Shown one piece after another: positions 56,286-64,000 of a stretch of DNA of 64,000 nt. The notes under the pieces were generated by a model. The model saw only the letters and a list, made by a program, of their open reading frames with translations, was not told the origin of the DNA and ran no database searches. The first letter of the stretch is position 1, and each line of letters begins with the position of its first letter. The DNA is taken from positions 60,200,001 to 60,264,000 of the forward strand of contig NC_080590.1 of NCBI RefSeq assembly GCF_029962835.1, written 5' to 3'. Source of the stretch: Magnolia sinica. Its lineage: Eukaryota > Streptophyta > Magnoliopsida > Magnoliales > Magnoliaceae. The position numbers were made by a program, and so were the translations under genes.

Positions 56286-57660
56286 TATAGACACCCCACC
56301 CAGGCTAGCATTTTGAGAAGGCAAAGACAATCCAGAAATCCTTATTCAAACCCTAAACCCTAACCGTGGCCTAAACCCTAATCTAAAACCTTACCACCAC
56401 TCAAGCCTGTTCCTTAGAAAGCATCCAATTATTTTGAGCCAAAACCTTGAAAATAGACTTTGGACCGAGCCAAAACATCAAATCAAGCCCACTGGGCAAA
56501 GACTGGAGAAAGCCCTACCCGAGCAGTAGTCGGACTATCGCTCGCGGTAATCGGAGTGCTGCTCTAGATTCGACAGGTGTCTCCTCTGAGCACACATCTG
56601 TCCCTCGTTCCAAAGTCAACTTTCATATGGAATTACCCATGAAGTTCACCCTATTTACCCTTTTACCTAACCCCAAGAGTTTTTAAGAGTATGCCACATG
56701 ACATTTCTCTCTCCTCAACCAATCCCAAGCTGCCATGTCATCTTTTACCCTTCACAAACCTAACAATTACCAAAATGCCATCACAAAAGGCTATAAATAG
56801 CCTTCACCTCTCCTCATTTCAAAGAAGAACTATCCCATTCCAATATTCTTAAGTAAGAGAGGGAGAGAGAAAGGAAGATAGTGATGGTGAGATGGAGCTC
56901 TAAGCCTCCAAGATCTGATTTTTTAACCACCTCTTAGCCTCCTCCAAGCCATCTTAACCCTATAGTCTAGCCTGGATTAGACATGGTGCATCCCATGTTC
57001 TAACCAACTCAAGAAGCAAGCCAAAGATCAAGTCATTCTATAAAGCATTCATCATATCATTACTTCCCTTCTCAACCTCCTTACTCTTCTAGATTATCAT
57101 TGAATGTATTCTCTGTGACTTGTCGAACATTCGGATCCTGTCACATCAGAAACTCATGATAACCTAGTTCCTCTTTTTTACTATATTAGTATCATAACAA
57201 TAGCATCATCACATCCGCTTTTTTAGACATTCCTTAGACGTATGCTCTGTGGCTTGCTGGGATTCCGGATCTTACTACATTAGAAATCTGGGTTTGCCCA
57301 GTCCAAACTCAATCATATCATCCCTTGAGATTTGCTTACCACACAGAATAGAGACCGTACATTTGTACGGGCAGAAAGGGTGCTTAACACCTTTCCTTTT
57401 TGTAACCGAGGTCCCTTACTCGAAATCCCAGATTGCAGACCAAGAGTCAACTTAAAGCAAGAGAGTCTTCAGATTCTCTAACTTTAGACATTCTGCAGGT
57501 TATAGCCGACTGCGGGATTTTAGATTAAGTGGCTAGTGGTGACTCCAAACATACATCAATCGGGTTACCCCCCACAAAACAAACCAATTTTTAAGAACAA
57601 AACATCTTCCCACAAAAAATGCCAAAGAATAGCGTGGGCGTCGATTTCCCAGTGTTCACA
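56286..57660 (+). repeat. 5' LTR of the Tat-type element
   Basis: Starts TATAGACACCCCACCCAGG (expected TGTAGACACC) and ends CCAGTGTTCACA; about 1.37 kb. An AACCCTAAACCCTAACC run lies near 56,349-56,388. The likely target copy on the left is 56,281-56,285 (CTATC); its partner is outside the window. Confidence 0.7.
56792..56798 (+). promoter_or_regulatory. TATA box of the Tat LTR
   Basis: GGCTATAAATAGCC, a strong plant TATA motif, followed by CTTCACCTCTCCTC. Confidence 0.65.
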
Positions 57661-57663
57661 GAA

Positions 57664-57681
57664 TGACGACTTTGCTGGGGA
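57664..57681 (+). other. Primer binding site of the Tat-type element
   Basis: TGACGACTTTGCTGGGGA follows the LTR by three bases. It differs by two bases from TGGCGACTCTGCTGGGGA, a primer site common in plant gypsy elements. Confidence 0.75.
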
Positions 57682-57821
57682 TTTTTGCTAAAGCACACTA
57701 GCTGAGGGCCGACTCGAGAGCGTGTGGTACGCTAATCTCAAGGGACATTCTTTATACATTGCATCCATAACAAAAAAAAAACAATCTTTGGCTTACACTT
57801 ATTTGGGTACCAATCTTAGTT

Positions 57822-59175
57822 ATGACCACCCAATCCCATGCGGCAATGGCCAGCCAAGAAGAAGAGCCAGTAGCCTTGCCGGCTTCTGAAGTTCCAGCAC
57901 CGGCACCGGCACCCCTGGCAGTTCCCTCAAACACACCAGTTACTGTAGCCATGAATGAGATGGCTCAAAATCTCAAGGCGATGCAGGAGTTATTACTTCG
58001 CCTGGTACCGGGTGCCATACCGAGCATGTAGATGGTTCAGCCTACTGCTTAAAATAGTTCAATCCCACAATCTACCTTTGCTTTTTCTCTTCCTCTACCG
58101 CTAAATCCCGTTTTACCTTTCCCTACTGAATCAGCACAAGATCACCAACATCTTCATACAAATGGGAGCAACCCTCCCACACATCTTCCAATACATTACC
58201 CAGCACAGCTCCCCGGAAACGGGAACAACAACAATCAGATCATAACACAGGCTCCCCCTAATGGGAGTCATAGGCAAGAATTGGTGGATGCCCATAAAGG
58301 GGGCCAATTTCAAGTCCAACTTACTCCCCCTAACAGGAGTCACATTCCGGATCTGGCAGATACCCCAGGTGGGAGCCATTTCCGAACATTGCACTCTCCC
58401 CCAAAAGGGAGTGAAGTTCAATTTTGGTTACCTCCCGTCACTGGGAGTCCTTTTCAACAACCCCCCATTCATGAAAATCAGAGGGTCGATGAGTTAGACC
58501 CTTATGATGAGGAAGCAGTCCAAGTTATGCAGCAAGAGGTAAGATACCTGCTGGCAAACAAATCAGAGATTGAGGAGCCGCGGGAGCAGCTTCAAATGGT
58601 GCAAAATTAGCTGCAAAGGCAGCAAGGAGTGGATCACCCATCCATTAAGTTTAGGGATTTGTGTCCCTTTCCAGATACACGGGTGTCTTAAAACTTTGAG
58701 GTGCCAAAATTCAAAAGATATGATGGTAGTGGCTGCCCCACAACACATCTAAAAGCCTTTTGTGGGGAACTTAATCCAATCGCTGGGAATGATGGATCCT
58801 TGATACGGCTCTTCTAGAAATCCCTCAAGGGTGACGCTTTAGATTGGTATATGTCACTTGATAGTCATCAGATCAGGACTGGGGAAAGACTTTCCTAGGC
58901 ATTCATTGACAAATTTTCCTACAATCTGAACATGGCTCCAAGAAGAGTAGACTTGGCTACCTTGAGACAAAAAGCCGACGAATCATTGTCTGCCTACGTG
59001 GGACGATGGCGAGCCATGGCCGGTCGGATGAGAAACTCCATCAATGATGAGGAGCAAATGTCCATGATTGTCCATTTAGCAAATCCGAACATCTCCGGAT
59101 GCCTGATCTCGTACCCATACGTGAACTTCTCCCAGCTCATCCGAGCTGGGAGAACAGGTAGAAGTCGGGATTAGA
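57822..59175 (+). pseudogene. Gag of the Tat-type element
   Basis: Starts MTTQSHAAMASQEEEPVALP with an Ala/Pro-rich N-terminus and a helix (MNEMAQNLKAMQELLLRLVP), then a TAG at 58,029. The middle is Pro/Ser/Gly-rich with several degenerate PNGSH-like words. The gag domain reads VPKFKRYDGSGCPTTHLKAF, SLKGDALDWYMSLD, FIDKFSYNLNMAPRRVDLAT and LRQKADESLSAYVGRWRAMA. At least five stops and two frame changes are present. Confidence 0.8.
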
Positions 59176-60576
59176 GTCAGAACCATCTTCCCATGGCCGC
59201 ATCAGGCCCCATCATTCAAAAGAAATAAAGTCGAGGGGAAGCCCATTGGATATGGGAATGGAAATGGCACTACTCCCGTGCAACGAGCCACAGAGGTAAG
59301 CAACATCATCGCAGCCGCTCAAGGCAACCAATATGCTCCACAACAGGAGCCACATCAAAACAGACAATACCAACCATAACAAGCTCAACAGGGACATCAG
59401 GCACAACCGCCTAAAAAACAACAGTAATGGCCTAGGGGAAATGCGCAATACCTATACAAGCAAGTAATGTTGGTCAGAAAATTCACCTCATTGGCACAAA
59501 CATACAGTTAAATCATGACAATGTTAGTGCAAAAACAGCTTCTTACACCACTCCAACCTCGGCCTCTACCAAATCCATTGCCACCCAGCTACAACGAAAT
59601 GAGTATTGCGCATATCACCAATCTCAAGGCCATCCAACAGACCGTTGTTTCACCTTGAAGCGCGCGGTCTAGGACTTGATTGAAAGCCAAAAGATCATGA
59701 TCACCCCACAGGCTAATGCTACGGCTCAGGCCAACATTCTCCAGAACCCCCTGCCCTCACATCAAGCAGGGCCCAACACATAAGGCACATTTGCCATCAA
59801 CAACATTGAGGAAGGACGTCCCGTGTACTCCTTTCCACACCACTCCATATAAGCAATTATGCTCGATACGGAAAATCGGACATGGGGATATAAACAGACA
59901 CCTCCGCCTGAACCACAGGTATTCCTCAAAGCAGCACTAGCAGCACAACCTCTTATCCTACAAAAAACATCCCCAGCATCAGACAGGTCAAACCCTCAGC
60001 CTCTCGTTCTCCAAGGGGCACCTCCAGCATCAACACCCGCATATCCAAACTGGTCAAACTCTAAACCTCTCATTTTACAAGTAGGACTCCTTGATCTTTC
60101 CCCGTTAGTCTTGCAAGGGGCACCTTTAGCCCAGGAACAATCACCTAGTTTTCTCCTTTTACCCCCACCAACTGGCACACATCCAAAGGACCCCTCCACC
60201 ACCAAATACACCTCAAAGGAGAGAGGAGAATCCCATCGTAGGATGACCGAAAACCCCTGAGGATCCGGTCGTACTCCAAGGCAAACCCCCATGTCTGCCG
60301 CAAACTATACCAAGATCGGCAACATCTTTTCAAGAACTAGTATATCTGGAAGAAAGAATAATTCCCTCTCACAATACAAAGGCAGTCCCATGACACTATC
60401 CGGAATGTGCCGAAGTTGGCAACATGAGCCTAAATGGTCAGTACTTCAGGAAAGATAACCAGAACCAGAAAGAAACCCGGAGAGCTTTGTCAGGAACGGC
60501 TAACAAGGCTGATGTTGCCTACGTTGTAGCAGCTTAGCTCAAGACCACTCTTACACAAATCTCTATCTGGGAATTC
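59176..60576 (+). other. Decayed gag-protease linker
   Basis: Gln/Pro-rich coding remnants in changing frames, including a stretch of repeated PLVLQGAPPAS-like words at 59,940-60,130. No zinc knuckle is recognised. Confidence 0.45.
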
Positions 60577-61101
60577 TTGTGCACATCAAGGTCGCATCAA
60601 GAAATCTTTGCAAAAACTTTAAATGATGCACACATCTCTCTTGACGTACCACCCGAATTGGTGGCAAACATGATAGGACAACTCCTTACACCAAAAGCGA
60701 TCACATTTTCTGATGATGAGCTACCACCAGATGGCTGCAAGCATGGGCGCTCGCTCAACATAGTAGTCCGTTACAGGGATCTCAAGGTCCCTCTTGTCCT
60801 CATCAACAACGGATCAAGCTTAAATGTTTGCCCCATGACGACTGCCAAATGTTTATGGATTGAATCATCTTCCTTCAGACCCAGTACTATGGGCGTCAGA
60901 GCCTTCGATAACTCCCAAAGGCAGGTAGAGGCAGAGATAAACATAGAGATACAGATCAGACCCGATGTGTCCCTGGTCACATTCCAAGTCCTTGATATCT
61001 CTGCCTCATTTAACCTTTTGTTGGGACGACCTTGGCTCCATGTTGTTGGAGCAATCCCATCAACCCTCCATCAAATGGTTAAATTTCCTTCTAAAAATTA
61101 G
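60577..61101 (+). pseudogene. Protease region of the Tat-type element
   Basis: Words FSDDELPPDGCKHGRSLNIV, VLINNGSSLNVCPM, TMGVRAFDNSQRQVEAEI and FNLLLGRPWLHVVGAIPSTL follow the order of Tat retropepsins. The catalytic Asp expected before NGSS is Asn in this copy. The frame ends in TAG at 61,099. Confidence 0.78.
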
Positions 61102-62536
61102 ATCATCTCTGTACTGGCCAAACCGGAAATCATCCTGCCAGCAGCAATCGATATCCCAGAACCTGACATCTTAGTGATTGACGTTCAGCATGCAGAGGGT
61201 GACATACCATATCACAGTTTTGAGTTTAAAATTGTGAACTCCATCACCAACCCCTACCTGCTCACGGCAGAGTATGTCATCCCACTCGCTGAATGACAAA
61301 TCCTAAACTACTATACCGAGTTTCGTGGAAAAGGAATGGTAGTAAGACAAGCTCGTGCAAATAAGCAACGACAGGGATTGGGATATCAACTGCCGCTAGA
61401 TGATCAGCCATGAGCCCTAAAAAGAGATAACCATTCAAGTACACGCCCATGCAGTTTGTCAAATCCGAAATGGTTCGCAGAGACATGGTGGTCTCCCTCG
61501 AGGACCAAGTCCAAAGGCTTAAACTATCAGAACACTCCAACCAAGAGTCCATCTAGCCGCCAATACGATGGGATAAAATCCTCAAAGCTTCAGAAGGACA
61601 CCTGCCACCAGGCGAAAAACCCCCGAACCTAACCAACAAAGCCAGGGGCAAAGAGGCAGAACAACTCGCAAAAGATTCAGGACAAGAGGTGACTATTACA
61701 GGACAAACAGATTAGAATAGGGAGTTACTCATCCCCATTAACAGCCAGGGAGAGACACCCCCACTACCTACTCAAACTCATAAGGGGCAAAAGCAGCCCC
61801 TCCATTGGATCGAAAAAGGGAAGTGGCCTTCCCTTGACTGGACAAACATCAAGATCCCACCACAACATGGATCTGAGGAGCCAGAAGAGCTCCAGATCCT
61901 CAACGAAGAAATCGGGTCAGACGCAGACTCTGAACCCGGTCTAACAGATATCATGGTCATCGGGACGGATGATCCACAAGCACAACCAGATCAAGCTAGC
62001 AGAATCGAAAGGGGAAGAGGAACAAAATGGAAACTATAGCGCTGATAGTTGAATCGGCCGGTGAGCCATCTAAGGGCACCGGTCTAAAAAGAATGCCAAT
62101 GTAAATAGTAGTTGGCACCCGAACCAGGACAAGATCAATCGTGGTTTGCAACACCGTCCTGTTCGGGATCCTTTGGAACAAAAAAAATCAGAAAACCTTC
62201 AAAATACAAAAACAACAAATATTCCAAAAATCACAAAAAAATCAGACATCTTTCAAAATTACTAAAAATCAGAAACTCTTCAAAAATAAAAAAACAACAG
62301 AAAATCTTTCAAAACTCACTGTGCCAAACACATCACTCACAACACTAGAGTTTGAGGTCGACTGATTTCGATCTAGAGTTAGACTTTGAACTCATGAGTT
62401 TTGATGAAGCCCAAGGTGAGGGAAATGATGATCCGACTTTTGAACTAGAGGATTCCCTCAGAAAGTTTGAGACAAATCAAGTCCTCAAGACGTAAAGTCA
62501 GGATGTGCATCGACTTTAGGGACCATCCCTAGAGAA
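61102..62536 (+). other. Protease-RT linker, with a rearranged RT scrap
   Basis: Coding remnants with many stops (YVIPLAE near 61,270, an acidic block near 61,870-61,960). Lys/Asn/Gln-rich repeats (AAATCAGAAA-like) fill 62,180-62,310. At 62,474-62,523 two pieces of the RT domain lie side by side in swapped order. Confidence 0.5.
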
Positions 62537-64000
62537 GTGCGCATCGGTAGATCCTTGCCTTCGGAATACAAGCAGAGGATGATGGAATTCTTGAAGCCGA
62601 GGTTATCCAACTTTATTTTCTCTTATGAAGACATGCCAGGGCTTGATGAAGAATTGGTAGTGTACCACTTGCCAACGAAGCCTGAACTGAAGCCCGTTAA
62701 GCAAAAGCTCCGAAGAATGAAGCCAGAATGGGCCCTGAAGGTCTATGATGAAGTCATCAATCAATACAACGCGGGGTTCTTGGTAGTCTCCAACTACCCA
62801 GAATGGCTCGCTAATATCGTACAAGTTCCAAAGAAGGACAGTAAAGTCAGGAGGTGCATCAACTTTAGGGACCTTAACAAATTAAGTCCTCAAGACGATT
62901 TCCCTCTGCCTCACATCGACACACTGGTAGATAATACTACTGGACATAAGATCTTCTCATTCATGGACGGTTTCTCCGGCTACAATCAAATCAAGATGGC
63001 CATGGAAGACCATGAGAAGACATCCTTCATCATACCATGGGGAACTTTCTGCTATTGGGTTATGCCCTTTGGACTAATGAAGCCCGTCAAGTAAAAGCTC
63101 CGAAGAATGAAGCCAGAATGGGTCCTGAAGGTCCGTGATGAAGTCATCAATCAATACAACGTGGGGTTCTTGGTAGTCTCCAACTACCAAGAATGGCTCG
63201 CTAATATCGTACTAGTTCCAAAGAAGGATAGTAAAGTCAGGATGTGCATCGACTTTAGGGACCTCAATAAATCAAGTCCTCAAGACGATTTCCCTCTGCC
63301 TCACATCGACACACTGGTAGATAATACTACTGGACATAAGATCTTCTCATTCATGGACGGTTTCTCCGGCTACAATCAAATCAAGATGGCCATGGAAGAC
63401 CATGAGAAGACATCCTTCATCATACCATGGGGAACTTTTTGCTATTGGGTTATGCCCTTTGGACTAATGAAGCCCGTCAAGTAAAAGCTCCGAAGAATGA
63501 AGCCAGAATGGGTCCTAAAGGTCCGTGATGAAGTCATCAATCAATACAACGCGGGGTTCTTGGTAGTCTCCAACTACCAAGAATGGCTCGCTAATATCGT
63601 ATTAGTTCCAAAGAAGGATAGTAAAGTCAGGATGTGCATCGACTTTAGGGACCTCAATAAATCAAGTCCTCAAGACGATTTCCCTCTGCCTCACATCGAC
63701 ACACTGGTAGATAATACTACTGGACATAAGATCTTCTCATTCATGGATGGTTTCTCCGGCTATAATCAAATCAAGATGGCCATGGAAGACCATGAGAAGA
63801 CATCCTTCATCATACCATGGGGAACTTTCTGTTATTGGGTTATGCCCTTTAGACTAAAGAACGTGGGAGCCACATATTAGAGAGCCATGACCGCCTTATT
63901 CCACAACATGATAAACAAGGAAATGGAGGTCTATGTGGACGAAATGATCGTCAAGTCTCACACAATCGAAAGACACTTTGAAGATCTCAAAAAGCTCTTC
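62537..64000 (+). pseudogene. Reverse transcriptase of the Tat-type element with tandem triplication
   Basis: Starts MRIGRSLPSEYKQRMMEFLK, then YEDMPGLDEELVVYHLP. The fingers/palm segment from KPVKQKLRRMKPEW to WVMPFGL then occurs three times (390 bp each). Each copy carries the first catalytic Asp (FSFMDGFSGYNQ). Only the last continues (GATYQRAMTALF with a stop at Q, then EVYVDEMIVKSHT). The YVDD box reads YVDE at 63,932-63,943. At both internal junctions the expected Gln codon is TAA (63,092 and 63,482). Confidence 0.88.
62691..63860 (+). repeat. Exact-period 390-bp tandem triplication in RT
   Basis: AGCCCGT(T/C)AAG(C/T)AAAAGCTCC starts at 62,691, 63,081 and 63,471. Copies 2 and 3 are nearly identical; copy 1 differs from both at more sites (for example AGGAGGTGCATCAACTTT versus AGGATGTGCATCGACTTT). 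390 bp is 130 codons, so the frame is kept. Confidence 0.97.

Larger units (their letters stand above)
56286..64000 (+). mobile_element. Tat-type Ty3/gypsy element, 5' part, continuing past the window
   Basis: 5' LTR, primer site, gag, protease and RT in order, all on the plus strand; RNase H, integrase and the 3' LTR are beyond the edge. RT words (KVRMCIDFRDLNK, PLPHIDTLVDN, FSFMDGFSGYNQI, WGTFCYWVMPFGL) fit the Tat clade. Stops, lost catalytic residues and a triplicated RT segment make it non-functional. Its insertion truncated the copia element. Confidence 0.85.

Overview
The window is nuclear DNA of a seed plant. It holds Ty3/gypsy relics of the Tat, Athila and chromovirus types, a Ty1/copia relic, a LINE-type RNase H relic, hAT-like and Tourist-like MITEs, and a conserved spliceosomal gene of the plant/animal type. 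Many dispersed foldback sequences are built on the words GGGCCCACCATGATGTATGTG, CCACGCCGTCCATCCA and GGTGGACCACACCA. From memory this family is abundant in magnoliids (Liriodendron and Cinnamomum type genomes), so I favour a magnoliid, but this is an inference and no search was run.

Layout. 1-6.3 kb: 3' part of a Tat-lineage gypsy element (RNase H, archaeal-type RNase H, integrase), then an antisense gene for a Transposase_28-like/coiled-coil protein and a probable 3' LTR. 6.3-9.7 kb: cluster of short foldback elements, one with a 9-bp target duplication. 10.2-13.6 kb: large AT-rich foldback with a ~190-bp tandem array in its centre. 14.4-17.8 kb: an LTR remnant abutting the 5' end of a minus-strand Athila element (gag, PBS, LTR). 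20.4-21.0 kb: RNase H relic with a 124-bp tandem duplication. 22.5-23.0 kb: hAT-like MITE. 23.38-23.71 kb (minus): an intact 110-residue PHF5A/Rds3 gene, the only convincing host gene. 24.12-31.09 kb: a structurally complete but dead chromovirus with two LTRs and the target duplication GAGGG, about 410 bp upstream of the PHF5A start codon.

31-44.3 kb: MITEs, foldbacks, micro- and minisatellites, and a degenerate copia gag. Two foldbacks here carry tandem arrays in the loop (39.9-41.2 and 41.95-44.27 kb). 47.5-56.3 kb: a plus-strand Ty1/copia pol split by a minus-strand gag-only LTR element (49,509-55,527, duplication GTTTT), itself split by a 2.9-kb solo LTR (51,080-53,986, duplication ACTAG/ACCAG). 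56.29 kb to the right edge: 5' LTR, PBS, gag, protease and reverse transcriptase of a second Tat-type element. Its RT contains an exact-period 390-bp tandem triplication.

The host gene encodes an SF3b (U2 snRNP) subunit. The rest is decayed mobile DNA: reading frames are broken by stops and frameshifts, and catalytic residues are lost in places. The least explained pattern is the repeated design of long inverted arms around a tandem array that itself changes orientation or lies in the loop.
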